In this document: positions 1 through 13,062 of the stretch, one piece after another | How the letters are laid out: each line of letters begins with the position of its first letter | Position numbering within the stretch: position 1 is the stretch's first letter | Assembly (NCBI RefSeq): GCF_901933205.1 | Contig: NC_044573.1 | Span: 53,315,493 to 53,379,492, forward strand | Length of the DNA: 64,000 nucleotides | Source of the DNA: Camarhynchus parvulus | Taxonomy: Eukaryota > Chordata > Aves > Passeriformes > Thraupidae | Reading direction: 5' to 3' | The notes under the pieces: model-generated | Database searches by the model: none | Told to the model about the DNA's origin: nothing | Seen by the model: the letters and a program-made list of their open reading frames with translations, nothing else | Program-made: the position numbers and the translations under genes

Positions 1-2477
1 GCAGTGATGGTTTGTTATCATTAGGGAGCTCCATCAGAGCTCATTCTGGAAGCAAAAGGAACAGAAAATCACAAGTCATTACACCTGTGACAGGCAATAG
101 AAGAAAAGACCTTGTGTTACACTGGAAAAGCCTTTTTCATCTGCTTCAACCTCTAAAATTACAGCATCAGAACAGGAAAAGAGATGGGGGAAAGCAATTC
201 AGGAGCTCACCTGTGTTTCTTTCCCTGGGAACAACTGAGCCTCAGTAGGTTGCACACAGCCAGTGTGTGGTACCCTTTTCTTCTGGAGTGAGAGGAAACA
301 AAAGGCCTGTGTCAGTTTTACTGGGTCAATGACCTTTTCTTGCCCCACATCCCCACCTTTATAGCAAATCTGTTCCCCTGTGGTCCCAGGAGCAGCAGCA
401 AGGCTGGTACCTCTGCAGCCTTACAGCTCCACATTGCAGGGCTGCATGTCTGAGCCTGGTGTGGTGCTGTTCAAGGGCAATGTCTTCCTTCTCCCTTCTG
501 CTTCAGAGATGTAGGAAGGTCTGGAAGGAGAAAGGGTTGCTCTAGCCAAGGGTTGTTTAGCTCAGGTACATCACATATCCCATCTTAAGTTATAAAGGAA
601 TATTTTTCCTGACTAGACTCACATTTTGTGCTTTGGAAATGTGCTTAGCGCCTCATTTTTAGAAGATGATTTCATTGTCTTTCCTTTTAAGTTGGCAGAG
701 ACCACAAAAGCTAAAAAGTGGAGAGTGGTACAGGTTTGTGACTGTGTGACTGTGTGCTTCACCAGCTATATTTGCTATAATGCTTCGCATTTGTGCCTGA
801 TTTGTCCTTTTCTCAGTTCCCCTTGCCCCACTTGCCCGCCCCCCCCCTTTCTGTCTTTTTATCCCACTATTGCCCAAAGATGTATTATACTCAGGCACTC
901 TTTGTCAGAAGCCTGGAAGTCTACAGTGCTATTAATCTTTGTTGCAATGTTGCTGATGTAAGTGGAGAAGCATGACTCTGAATCATTTGAATGTTTTGAC
1001 TGAATCCTAGATTTGTCACTGGTTTGGTGTTTCATTTTGTTCCACTTGGTGCAAATTAGTGCTTCTCTTTCCCTGCTGCCTTTGTTGGTCTCTCTCTAAG
1101 TTAGGCAGGATGTCTGCATAGGTCAGAATTGTTTCTTACTGGGCACTTGTCAAGTTTAAAATTGACAAAAATACTGTGGTCAACTGTCATTAGTGGAAAA
1201 AGACAGTGTCTATTTTTAGATAATTTGTCATCATTTTTAAATCCACAACATTTCACATTAAAAAAGCACACAGCATTAGTGTAACAGCATCAGGCTTAAA
1301 TGTTTTGAAAAATCTGGGACGGGGGAAAAGAGGCCCTGCTACTAGTGAAATTTAATCTAGCTCCAGGATCTAGAGAACAGACCCATTTCTGGCAAGACTC
1401 TTTATCATTCATTTGAAAGATCTTATCTGCACATAGCACTAATGTCAGTAAATGGAACTAAATGGTATAGTCTTACCTTGCCTTTCTTTACTGGAGAAGT
1501 AAGGATCCCACTACATTTTTGCTCCCAAAAAGATTTTGCCCTTTTGTCAGTAGGGTGGGTCAAACCTAATCTTGGTAGGAAGAAGCAGTGCTATTGTCTT
1601 GGGAGAGTTTCTACTTCTATCATGCCTGAGAGTGTCCTCAGTTTGCTTAAGTCTCAATGAAAAGAGGTTTTCAGTTCAGGAGGTAAAGGGATTCATTAGA
1701 TCTCATTCCCAGAAATGTCTACCTGATTGAGAAAGAGTCCCCTCAGGGGTAATGCTCATAAGCAAGTGGAGGCTGAAGGGCTGAAAAATGACCCATTTTG
1801 AAGTTTATCTAATTAGCTTCAAATATATAAGTTAGGTGTTTTGCTAGATGGATTAGCGTAATTATCTTAGTGCACCTATTCATGCTAGGAATGTCAGAAA
1901 ACCTGAGAACAGAGGAGCTCAGAAAAAAAATCACAGTGGCTCAGCCTGTTGACTGCCCTGACCCACGTGTAATTGTGCTGCAGAGGAAAGAGAGAAAGCT
2001 GGGAAAAACACAAGGTGAGAGGAGCTCCTTCAAAGACAAAATATTGACAGCTGACCTACAAATAAATTGGCGGGGATCTACCTCGGCCCAAATTCCTTAC
2101 ACACAAGTAGTACAGAAAAATCATCCCAGGTGCATGCAGTCATTGCATAAAGGCAGTATCCTTATTGTTACACCAGCAATTCAATCTGAGGTATTCACTG
2201 TAAGCTCTGTATCTTTAGTTTAGCCTCTGTCACTGAGCCATATTTAAAATTAATGAAAGGATTTTTCTTCATCTTGAAAGTTCTTCTTCTGATGGAGAAT
2301 GGATTACTATTTTATTGTTTGGTTACAGGGTTTTTTTTTCTGATCCATTGATAACATAGATCCTGCACATCTTGTGAGATCAGTTAAAAATTCCCTTGAA
2401 AGACAGTCAACAGCTATGAAATAGCTCTTCCCAAAACCAACTTCCATTTCTTTTTTGGAGGAAGGGGATGGGGAATT

Positions 2478-2500
2478 AAAAAAAAAAAAAAAAAAAAAAA
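2478..2500 (+). repeat. Poly(A) run, 23 bp
   Basis: An uninterrupted run of 23 A follows a purine-rich stretch (GGAGGAAGGGGATGGGG). It could be the tail of an old retroposed copy, but I recognise no element immediately upstream, so a simple homopolymer expansion is equally possible. Confidence 0.9.
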
Positions 2501-2660
2501 GAAAATAAAAATGGAAGTGGGGTCTGTTTCTGTATTACTAAGCTTGTTTTTGTTAGGATTTGTTTTTTAGGTACACATCTGCCATGATGTATAGAAGCAG
2601 ACTGAAGAAAAGAACAGCACTGCCAAGTAAACCTGAGACCAATCAATGGCTCTTCCAATA

Positions 2661-2696
2661 ATTTCTTTTTAAACAGTGATTTCTTTTTAAACAGTG
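2661..2696. repeat. Perfect 18-bp tandem duplication
   Basis: The unit ATTTCTTTTTAAACAGTG occurs twice head to tail without a mismatch (2661-2678 and 2679-2696). The identity of the copies suggests a recent slippage-type duplication. No function is implied. Confidence 0.9.
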
Positions 2697-5600
2697 AGTT
2701 CTCCAGTTGTATGGTTTGTTCCACCCACAGAAATCTTATGCAAATCTTGGGCTGATGGCCCAGCTGCTTCAGTGCCACACAAAATCCAGTGGCAGCTGGA
2801 TTTATTTCCCCACCTTGCTGAATGCCCTCTTTTGCTCCTAATTCATGCTGTCTCCATGCCCCCTTTCTCTGGGATTAGCTGAGTTTCCAGCTAATGGTGT
2901 TTCTAAGTGTATCAAGTGTGTGGTGTTAATTTCCCCAGCATCTCATTGACTTTCTAGTCAATATTGCCGTGATCCTTTCAGAGCCACTCTTGTGTTCAAG
3001 GTATTGTAAATGAATTTAATCAGTGGAATGACCTGGTTTTCAGCAGGGTTGTGCACCCTTGGTAACCATGCAGTCACCAGGTGACCAGCACCCCCTCTGC
3101 CCCTTGATTCACCAGGGCTTTGAGTCATGCCAGTAGAGGTTAACACCAGGATTAAAATACCCTTAAGAATGTTCAAAATAGTCATAGTTTCCCCAATAAG
3201 TTATTTTTTGAGTTGAAAAGACCTGTTTTACCAAAATCTAAATTTTTCATGTGAAAAATGTTAATTATTACCTTTTTGTCATGAAAGAACATCTAAGGTC
3301 TAAGCACCAGATAGTAATCTTAACTGGGCCCAACCACTTAATTGGTTTGTGAAATTTACCTGATTTAATTTGATGAGTCATTTATAACAGAGCAAGTCAC
3401 CTTTAGCATTACAGCTTCCTGCTATGTTTCCATAATGTGAAATTGAAAGGATTAAAATCAGGACATGATATTTTAATTTTAATAAATTTGAATGGTTGTG
3501 ATTTAGTAATCACAACTTGAAATAACTATTGTTCTTTTTCTTGTATGTTTTCCATTTGGAATTTAGAATGAAAACAAACTTCAGAATGTGTCAATTTCAG
3601 ACAGTTTGAAACTTTCAAGTGACAACCAGCTTTATCTGCCTGCTTGTGCTAAAGTTATTTTGCAGGTATATGAACTTTCTCACTTTGTAGATCTTTTTCT
3701 TGCTGCTTTAAAGGCAAACATTTGTCCTTGAGTCACAGCAGAGGGCAATCAAATGGATTGAAGGCCTGAGTTCTGCCCCTAGCCTTTATTTTTGGCAGAG
3801 CAGAGAAAGTAGAGGGAGATGTGTTCTGACATCCGTGGCATGTGGTGAATGGTGAACTCACAACTTCACAGCTATGCTCCTTCCTCAAATGTGCTCCTCT
3901 CCTGTCAGTTCCTCTCCGCATCCCAGAAGAGGAACTACTGGCACCTGGAGAAGGAGGGCTCGTCCTGGCTACATAGGGACATTTGTTCTGAAGGAGTGGA
4001 TTGGTATAAACATTTTTATGTGCACACACTGATGAGAGAAGAGATCAGAAAGAGAGACCCCAAGAGGCAAAGGGAGAAGCAAGTAGCTAGGAATTAAGTG
4101 GCTGTAAAGGAGAAAAGAAATCCAGACCCTGCAATTACATGTGCCTTTTAAGCCTGTTAGAAATTGCTGGGAGGTGACATGAAAAAGAGTTAGGAGGTTC
4201 CCACCAACAAGCAGGCTGCTTGCACTGCCAGCTCATGGCTTAAGGCCAGACGCCTATCCAGCTGCCACTGCCATTATGCCCTGCACGATACCTTAACTGT
4301 TATACCTCTGGATGGGTTTTAGCACTCTCCTGGTTAAACCCCTTTGTTTCCTCAATGTTTTTTCTTCAGAATGTGGTTTTGATTTTGGAAATTAGGGAGA
4401 ACTGTCATTTTTAGTGAGATTTCAGATTGACTTGACATTATTTATGCTATCTATTTAGGACACTATAGAAATCCTTTCATCATGTTCGTATTTTAACATC
4501 AATGTGGCATTTTAAGAGCCTTGCTTGTTGGTGCACTGTGTTTATGGTCTACACATAAACTCTTTGACTAAACACTAACAAATGTAGCTGTAGCAATAAA
4601 GAAGTTGTGGAAAAAATGGTAACTACTGGAGAACTAGCATCAAGCCAAGTGCAAGGTGATGAGTTAATGTTTTAAGGAAGACTGGTGCTTTTTTAGGACA
4701 GGTGGGCTTGGACGGGGCATATTTGGAATGCCCTGATATTCTTCTTGATGCATAGACAACTCACAAATGTCAGGACATCTCTTCCTGTTATTACTAAATT
4801 ATTACTTACAATTAATTAGCGCTTTGTATCCTCTGTGGACTGACCTTTATAATCACACAAGCTGAATTCATATAGATTTTGTTTGACTTGCTGCAGATAG
4901 ATCATAAAAGACCAGCCCTTATCATCAGTCAAGTCCTCCGTATGCATTCTGCCATTCATAGCCTTTTGTGCTTCTTCATTTGCATCCCTGCTACTCTAGC
5001 AGGAAACCTGCTTGAGAATGCTCTTTTCATTTACTGCACACATCTCCTTAGGTCTGGGCTATTTCTCTTTCACCTGACACTTGCCCCAGGCTACAGAGGT
5101 TTGTGTTTCTCCTATTTCCATCTCTTTGCAGATGGAATGCCTGTTTGCTCCCACCTTCTGAACAGACACAAATCTGAACTTTTCACATTTTAGGTGACAG
5201 TCAGGATAGTATTGTTAGGGATCTGAGCTGAGGTTATTTTTGATTTAGCAGTTGAAACTCAAACTTTCAAAAATTCGAAGAAAATAGTCTCATAGTCTGA
5301 GGTAATGTAGTCTTGTGGCACATAGGAGAGCAAGACTTAATCCCCTCTGTTCTGTTTAGCACTTGGTTACCTGTAAAGAACCTCTCATTTCAGGAACAGC
5401 CTGGTTTTGGTCCTGTTGGCATTGTCTATGTGTTTGAGAAGTTTTGTGTCAGCCATCTGTGTCGTAGAAGCTGCAGGTGGATGCATGGTGCCAGCAGGAG
5501 CTGTGCCAGACCTTTCCTCATGCAGCACAAGAGCAGTAGTACTGATACTGTGGGAATTAGAATTATTGTCAGTCACTTCTTGTTTAACTCCGTTTGAAAC

Positions 5601-5730
5601 GAGCTTGGTAAAGCTGAAGAATGGCTTAATAGTTAACTACAATTTGGCTGAATGTCAGGCAGTGCCTTTGGGTCTGTAAAAATTTGCAGTGATTAAACCA
5701 ACTTCTTAAGAAACCTGTTTTGCTGAGCAC

Positions 5731-5762
5731 TTTGAATATGTGTTTCTTTGAATATGTGTTTC
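5731..5762. repeat. Perfect 16-bp tandem duplication
   Basis: The unit TTTGAATATGTGTTTC is present twice in direct succession (5731-5746 and 5747-5762) with no mismatch. It is a small local duplication in otherwise single-copy DNA. Confidence 0.9.
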
Positions 5763-6509
5763 TATTGTCCCTTTGGTACACATCATGAGTACACGGCACA
5801 AGACGGAGGCAGCGTTGCTCTTTGAAATCAATGAACTAGATACATGGAAAAGAGTAAGGGAGGGACTATTGACTCCTACATCCTTGATATGCCTCACAGA
5901 GCTGGGGTATTCAAAATACTTATTTCCATAATTGGTGAGAATGATTCCAAAAGATCACAGCACACTTACCACACTTACCAAACCAAGTGAATTTTACTTA
6001 CTGTGTGTTAATGTCTGCACTGATTCAGAGGTGAGGATTGAGGATCCTTTGCTACCAAAACCCCAGAAAATGTTAAATGGATGGAGCCTTGAACGTAAGC
6101 AGTAATTACTGATCTTTGTGCTGGCATGTTTTCCCTCCTTGTGTCTTTGTTTGCTGGCCTCAGACATGGCTTGCAGTCTGGAGGCAGGTTTGCCTGGTTG
6201 TTCCCAAAATCCAAAATATGTGCAATCATCTGCATTTTTGAAGGAATACATGATTTGAACCCACCTGTGGGTTTCTTAGCTATTGTGTGTTATGCACCAC
6301 AACATTTTGCAGTTACAGAGACAACATGAAGGGTCTGGTAAGACTGGTGCTGCTTCACTCTCCCTTTTAACAGGTCTCAATAAAATTACCAAGATAATAT
6401 CAATAAAAAATAGTGACCTTAGTAAAATTTTCTTTTGAAACTCCAAAAAAATTCCCCCAATGACCCTATGCTGGAACTTCAGCACTTCTGATGTAATATA
6501 AAGTAGTTC

Positions 6510-6585
6510 ATTGGAGGTTTATTGATCTCGGGGTTGGACTAGATGATCTCCAGACATCCATTCCAACCCTAACAATTCTGTGATT
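6510..6585 (+). mobile_element. CR1 LINE, 3' terminal fragment
   Basis: The segment reads through the very characteristic CR1 3' untranslated end: TTGATCTCGGGGTTGGACT, then AGATGATCTCCAGA, then TTCCAACCCTAACAATTCTG followed by TGAT. Full CR1 copies end in tandem octamers of the ATTCTRTG type, and here only one such unit is visible at the right edge. The copy is therefore reduced to the last ~75 bases and carries no reverse-transcriptase coding sequence. CR1 elements are usually 5'-truncated and make no clear target duplications, which fits. The left boundary is approximate, because similarity fades upstream of about 6510. The family call is from recall of the CR1 3' consensus. Confidence 0.9.
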
Positions 6586-7852
6586 TATAGTGGCTGAAGA
6601 TGTGTTCCATTGCTAGAAAACTGCATTCTTCATATCCGTAGTTGCCACAGTTGTTTTTATCCCCATAGTGTACAAAGTCCTTGTAATTATTGCCCTGGAT
6701 AAAGCTGCAAGTTGACATGAAATTCTGGCAAAAAATGTAACCATCAGCAGGTATTTCCAGATGTCTGTGAATGAGCAAGTGCAAGAATAATGAGGCTGCA
6801 GCTGCTGTTGTTACTGCTGCGTACAAATGTGACCAGGAACCCTTGTTCTGGACTCAGCCCTTCTCTGTTACCTGCTACTCAATAACAGAACAAAAAGATG
6901 GTTTGAAGAGTCTTTTGGACAGAGACCAAGTTTTGCATTATCTGTTCTGGAGAAAAGCATGAGTGTAAATAAAGGCAAATACCCTGTTTGCCCCCAGCTA
7001 CTGTGTGTGCCTCGCGTGCTGCAGGCGGGATAAGCGTGTGCCATTTGCTGTCAGCACAGGTCTGTCTGCACAGAAAGGAGTTCTGTCGCATGCAGATGTT
7101 GCCAGGGAAAACCTTTTGTTTGTACAAGAGGCTTACTGACACTAATTAAATATTTTCTTTATTTGGAAAGCAGACAATTCATGACTACCTACATGCCCCC
7201 AGATTTACACAAATAGTTGATTACAAACCTCTTATGTTCCTGAAGACTGAGAGTGAATTCCTATTTTAGCCCTGCTGAAATGACAGAGGTAGGCAATTCA
7301 AGTAATAGCCTGTTAGTCAGTTATTAAATATTGCTCTTCAGCAAAATTGCTAATGATGATGGTCTTTCTATGCTACCTTTAGAATAGTGCAGAGTATATT
7401 CTGAAGAAAGATTATCTTGGATATAGAAGGCCACTAGCTTGAATGCTGTCCAAATCAACCAATTATCTGTGACAAGCAACTAGCTCTGCCAGGCCACACA
7501 GAGATTAGTTGCTATATAAAGTTCCATGCTTTAAATTAAATGGCTAATGATAGAAAGGTGAAATTGTTCAGAGGATGAGACTTCCTCTAAAAAGAGGAAG
7601 GATAAACTTTTAGCAGAGTTGGGCTTCCTCCTGTGGGTATAAGGACCATTGTTGTGAGTAAGTGTCTTCATCATCCTTTACAAGCTGTTTATTAAAACTG
7701 TGCAAGTATAGCTAATCTAAAATCCTTCAACCAACATCATGCTGTCCAGGTATCTGCTGCTGTGTGCAGGGAAGGAAGTGTTGGACAGGTATGAGGTGTG
7801 ACAGAAGCTGGTCCTGTTGGGTGAGATAAGCAGTAGAGCTGACTTCTGATGG
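6586..7852. other. Single-copy noncoding DNA between CR1 and LTR
   Basis: No gene or repeat is recognised. Short frames of 60-90 codons on both strands have no family resemblance. The region around 7000-7140 is slightly richer in G+C but has no CpG cluster or promoter elements that I can identify. Confidence 0.55.
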
Positions 7853-7857
7853 CATAT
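7853..7857. repeat. Candidate target-site duplication, left copy (CATAT)
   Basis: CATAT immediately precedes the TGTGCTGG start of the LTR and is repeated at 8441-8445 immediately after the LTR. Five bp is the duplication size expected of ERVL-like integrases. The flank is AT-rich and the 3' LTR end is eroded, so the match could be partly coincidental. Confidence 0.5.
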
Positions 7858-8440
7858 TGTGCTGGCCTTGGCTGGGGTAGGGTTAATTTTCTTTGCTGTG
7901 GCTGGTATGGGGCTGTGTTTTGGATTTGTGCTGAGCATAGGGTTAATAATATAGATTTTTTTTTCAAAGTGCTGAACAGGTCTTACACAGGGCCAAGGCC
8001 TTTTCTGCTTTTCATACTGACATGCTGGTGAGGAGTCTGGGGGTGCTTAGGTGGTTGGGTAGAGACATAGCCAGGACAGGTGACCTAAACTGATAAAGGG
8101 ATATATAAAGGGATATTTCAAACCATCTTACATCATGCCCAGAATATAAAGTGACGGGAAGGAGGAAAGGGGGGACATTTGAAGTGATTTGTCTTCCCAA
8201 GTAATCATTACACATGATGAGGGCCCTGCCCTCCTGGAGGTGGCTAAACACATGCCTGCCCATGGGAAGCAGGAAATTAATGCCCTGTTTTATTTTGCTT
8301 GTGTGAATAGCCTTTGCTTTCCCTATTAAATTATTTTTATCTCTACCCGAGTTTTCCACTTTTTACCCTTCCAAATCTCTCCCCAGTCCTGCAGCTGGGA
8401 AAGTGGTTGTGTGGTACTTGGTGGCTATCTGGAGCTAGTA
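7858..8440 (+). mobile_element. Solitary avian ERV LTR (ERVL-like)
   Basis: A 583-bp solitary long terminal repeat of an avian endogenous retrovirus. The 5' end (TGTGCTGGCCTTGGCTGGGG, then GGTTAATTTTCTTTGC and TGTTTTGGATTTGTGCTGAG) matches a well-known bird LTR layout. It continues through CTTACACAGGGCCAAGGCC, the GAGGAGTCTGGGGGTGC motif and CATGCCCAGAATATAAAG. TATA-like boxes lie near 8101 and 8143, and an ATTAAA polyadenylation-type signal lies near 8325, which gives the plus orientation. The 3' end normally continues through GGTGCTTAGTTGCCGGCTGG to CA; here it is decayed and ends near 8440. No gag, pol or env sequence flanks it, so it is a solo LTR left by recombination. ERVL assignment is by LTR likeness and 5-bp duplication size only. 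Confidence 0.85.
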
Positions 8441-8445
8441 CATAT
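8441..8445. repeat. Candidate target-site duplication, right copy (CATAT)
   Basis: This is the right-hand copy of the CATAT duplication flanking the LTR. Its placement requires the LTR to end in GTA instead of the usual CA, so one or two bases have probably mutated at the LTR edge. Confidence 0.5.
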
Positions 8446-11400
8446 ATTCAGAACAGAGATGAAAGAGAGAAGCACATCTCATTCTTTACACATAATAAAA
8501 AACAACTACTGGTCAAGCACATGAGCTTTAGCTATGATTGCAAGAAATGTTTACTTCTGTCCTTGCAAACAAAGCATCATCTGCAGCTATTGGCTAAAGA
8601 AATACTTGTCCTCTGGGCAATACTAGAGAAATGTTGATTTGGGACAGTTATACAAGGAAAGAAAATTTGACTGATTGCATCTTAAAAGAGTTTAAAAAAC
8701 AGTATCTGGGCAGAGAGAAGTTACCATGAAGAAACAAGCCAAGCAGTTACAAGGTTCCACTCAGAGTAGCTTTCTCAAACTTACCTGCATCAGAAAGTCC
8801 CGGTTCAAGTGTCAAACCTCTGCAGAGGACATTTGGTACTGTCACTCCCGCTGCTGTCCAAACTAAGAGGCAAGGAGGAAATAAGCTGGAGGAAGAAGAT
8901 GCTGCCTTTGCCAGGAGGAGATGCAAATGGGAAGAGGAGGAACATGAGTAATCATGAGCATAACCTGTGGGCCAGAGACTTCTGCTCCTCACTCAGTTGG
9001 CACTTGGCTGCATGAATCCTGTGCCCTAAATCTCTTCCTCATACTTTACCTGGTCACCAGCAAGTGGTGAGTTTTGCCAAAGCAAGGAAATATAGGCTTA
9101 AGTCACAGGGCCGAGCCCTCACTGAATGCAAATAGGAGTGACTCCATTGCTTTCACTGCCGAAGGTTCTTGCCCTCAGTTTTCAAGATGCTTTTAAGTAT
9201 TGGATATAAACAACCTGCCACCATGGACACACTTTGGTTTAGAGTGGATCTTTCACTGCTCTAACGTACCTGTTAATTGCAGTAATGTTTTGCTGCACTC
9301 CTTTGGATTAAGATGCTATTTCTAATTGTCAGTTAATGGGTTTTAGTGAAAGTAATTTCTTAAACATTATGTACTCAGTTTAAATCTAACAGGGTAACTA
9401 AACATTAAAGTAACAGGGGGGAAAATCTATATTGCTCTAATTTGTATTGTGTGTTCTTTTCACCAAGTATAATTGCTATTGAATGCCTAAAGCAGCATTC
9501 TCCAAAGCATGAATAACCAGAAAAAAAAAGTTGCAATTGTATATAAAAAGCAGTGTCATACCTTGCTAGTATTAACTTGGGATGAAGAAACAAGAATTAT
9601 GTAATATGATGCTCTGTGTTCATTGCTGTTTCTCCCTCACCTAGATAGGGTTTTTATGACTATCCAGCTCCCAGTGGTGTGAGGAGATCGTGAGCATAAA
9701 AGATGCATGCATGTGTTTGTTGGTAATGTAAACTACATGAAGGGCTAAAACCAGACTGAACAAATGTCTGTAACTGTACGATGGACAGGGTGATGTTGTT
9801 TCACTTTTTCCTTCAGTGCTGGAGAATAAACTCCATTTTCATATTTTCAGTGATGGATGTCCCTCCTTAGTGCACAGGGGGTTATATTGCCATAGACACA
9901 GGGGTGTGGTGTTCACACTGTTCTGTGTAAGAAAGGAGCTGGTGTCCAAGGTATTGCTGCTGCAAAGAAGTCTTCCAAGAAAGAACAAAATGCAAAAATC
10001 CTGATTTTATTACTGTTACTTGGAAATTAAATTACTCCAGACTTATCAATGGCATGTATGACCTTGCTGTCTATAATATTCCATCTGATATTTCATACCC
10101 ACAAGAATTTGGTGTAAGAGGAAAAACTATCACTAAGGGGGAACTCTTGATGCTTTCATCATCCTAATGTGTTAGCCAAAACTTTGTTAAAGCCCTATGT
10201 CTGACCACCATAGCCACGCATAAATAATGTCCTGCAGCTTCAGAAAACTCATCAGCAGCCTGTAAAGATGGGCATTGTTATGGGCCTTCATGACCTCATC
10301 CTCAGAGGTTATCCACAAAATGTTCATGAAATCTAACTGAGCAGTTATGAGGCACACAGTCCCTTGTCTTTGCTGTCATGATCTAAAGAACTGCTCCCCA
10401 TTCTGACTCTTGTTCATGGCTATAGAGTGCAGACCTACAAAAGAACACTTATTATTAGGAGAGGAGGTATGAGCTGCTGTATAGCAGCCTTTTATTCAGC
10501 AAAATACAGATTCTAATATTTATCTGGTGTCTGTCCCTTAACTTCTGCTTTCCAAACTCTAAAACCTGATACTATTTTTAATTTCCTATAGCCAGATAAT
10601 TTCCAAAGAAGAGCTATAATTCTTTCTATGTTTAACTACTTGCTTGAAAGGTGGAAATGTTCATGTGCTAAGTGATGAAACTTATGTACTATGCAACACA
10701 TTCATTTTGTGATGTATGCTTTGCAACCTGCTTGCTCCTTCACCTGTGCTGTGTCTGCAGATCTCATCCCCCTGGCAGGTACAGATCTATGGGGGACAAA
10801 AAGAGAACTTCATCTTCCTCACCCTCAGCTCTTGATTCACACCTTCCCTTCATGACATCCACAGCACATATTTTCCCAGAATTATGCTGGAGATTATTTC
10901 TGAGTCTCTGTGCCTCATTTCAAGGGCCATCAGAGAGGGAGAAGTGCCTGAGCACTCAGGCATTTTGGGTCTGATCCCCACTCTGCTCCCCTTCTTTGTG
11001 CACACCCACCACATGGAGGGGGCATAGAGATAAGTTATTCTTTCAGCTGACATCTGGGAGATATCTGCTCCAGCTTAATGTCCTCCTAATTTGTACTACT
11101 CCTTAGCAACCAGAAAGAATCCCCAGTTCTCCCCTAAAAGTCAGCTTAACTTTTGAAGTTAATATTTTTTTTGGTGGCCTGTGTGGAATTAATTTGCTGA
11201 AAATTACAGTGGTCTAAGACTCAAATCAGGTTGATTTTGGAAAAGGTAGTCCACATCTCCCAGGTTAATGTCAATGCTTTTTCACATATTTTTGCAGAAA
11301 CTTGTTGAACTAAATAACCTATCTCAGGCCTATCCCTTACCTTCCCCAGCTGTGCCTGGTCAGTTTTTCAGGATGGGTTTTACGCCTGACTTTTGTGGTG

Positions 11401-13024
11401 AACTCAGTGGGAAGTGTTCCATCAGCCTGTGCCAGCAAAAGGACAGTGACAGACAGTTGTAGGCTAATACTGTGTCAAATTGGCACAGACATTTCAGGAT
11501 GAATTTGTCACCTTCTCAAGCAGAAACTGAAAGTTCAAGGGAGCTCTAGAGGCTCAAGTTGTTTTGTGGTCCCAGAGTGGGTAGACCTGAAAGCATAGAC
11601 GCTCCTTGGAGCAGCACCATGTCTGTTTTATTTAGTATTGTATCAAGCTTCACATTCTGTAAGTAAATAAGAATAACAGTGACACTACAGTGCATTAGTG
11701 TCTGTGTGGGGAGCCCTGGACTGACTGCATTATATGTGTCAGTGCAGACAGTGGAGAAACTCCTCTCTAAGGAGCTGTAGACAACTAAGATTGTTCAGCC
11801 AGTGGTGTGACAGGGGTGTGGAGGATTGATTCTTACAGTGTTGTTTACACTTTACTAGCAAGGACAGCAGATCAAAATGGCTTTAGACGGGAATTTCTAA
11901 GCAAATCTGGGACCTCATGTGTTTGTTGCTTTGCCTGTATTGCAAAAGTATCTTTCAGTATCTTCAGTCCATATTTAAATAGAATGAGTAAGAAGTTCTT
12001 ATTGTATAAGCATGCATGTATGTGTTCAAAATAGCAAGAAATAAGAGGGTCAAATGCACTGACTGTAAAAAAAATTGCTACAAAACTACTGAATATTGAA
12101 AACTACAGAGATTCAAATAACATGTAATAATAAAAGGAGTTGCTGTATATTTTATGGGTATTTTTAGTGATTTATGGGTATACCCCCTTATTAACCAAAC
12201 ATTTAGATTTAGCTGTCCTGCTTTTTCAACTTTTCATCTCCTTCTATGCATACATACATACATACATACATACACACAAGATAGTCCCTTGTTGATGATA
12301 GGATTATCAGCACCATTCTACTTTCAATCCGCCTTCTCACAGGTCAGTGATGACGATGGAAGGGTTTGTTTGCTACTTGAAAAATAGTATATTTGGGAGC
12401 AACTTTGGAAAAGGTCTCTGGATCTGACATCTATGTGTCAGTGTTGACTTTGTTAGCTAATTTCAGCCATGCTTCTAAGCTGCTGATTGCCAGGAGCTGG
12501 GACGATTCACAGAAGAGAGAACTACTCAGTCCTTTCTGCTGTGGCTTTTATAATTTTTCGCCAGGCAGCTACTGGCAGGTGTTGGAGACAGGATATTAAG
12601 TTAAATGAAATTCTGGTCTGACCCCCTGGCAGTTCTTCCAGTTTTATTTAGATCCACATCTCAGCAGTGGAAGAGTCTGCAGCCTGATCCATTACCCAGT
12701 TAAAAGAACATGTTGCAACTCACTTAAAATCAAATGCAGTCTTAAATTACACATACAGAAGCTAAAAGTAGCCTCAGCTTAAATTAAAGGGTATGCTTTC
12801 CCAGAGGGGCAGCCAGCTCTGGTCGCCCAGAATGAGTCTTTTCCTGTGTGGGAGATTCTTTTTTAAGGGCGCATCTACTTGTGCCAAAATGCTTCCTGAT
12901 TAAGAGACTGTACTAATGCAGGCAAAAAGGGAAAGGTGAAGCATTACACACTGCTATTACCCACTATTTAAACAAATATTCTTTTTTTGGACCTATGGAA
13001 GTTTGTGGTTTTTCTTCTTATTGC

Positions 13025-13028
<4 letters not shown>
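8446..13028. other. Single-copy noncoding DNA
   Basis: No gene, LINE or LTR is recognised. A short (CATA)n microsatellite is listed separately. Open frames up to about 100 codons (for example 10672-10974) have no recognisable domain or splice context. Confidence 0.55.
12249..12278. repeat. (CATA)n microsatellite
   Basis: About seven CATA units, degenerating into CACA at the right end, form a short tetranucleotide repeat of about 30 bp. It is likely to vary in length between individuals. Confidence 0.9.
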
Positions 13029-13055
<27 letters not shown>

Positions 13056-13062
13056 CTTTTTT
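13029..13062 (-). repeat. Poly(T) run, 27 T plus interrupted tail
   Basis: A run of 27 T is followed by a single C and six more T. Read on the minus strand it is a poly(A) tract that could be the tail of an old retrocopy. The sequence on its 5' side in that orientation (above 13063) shows no recognisable gene or SINE, so no element is called. Confidence 0.85.

Larger units (their letters stand above)
1..6509. other. Single-copy noncoding DNA, no gene recognised
   Basis: This stretch is AT-rich and has no open frame with a recognisable domain. The longest plus-strand frame is about 117 codons (1870-2223). Its translation is rich in charged residues but matches no family I know, and it has no splice or promoter context. 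It contains an A23 run at 2478-2500 and perfect two-copy tandem duplications at 2661-2696 and 5731-5762, listed separately. A C-rich homopolymer lies near 838-847. I see no LINE or LTR similarity until about 6510. It could be intergenic or intronic. Confidence 0.6.
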
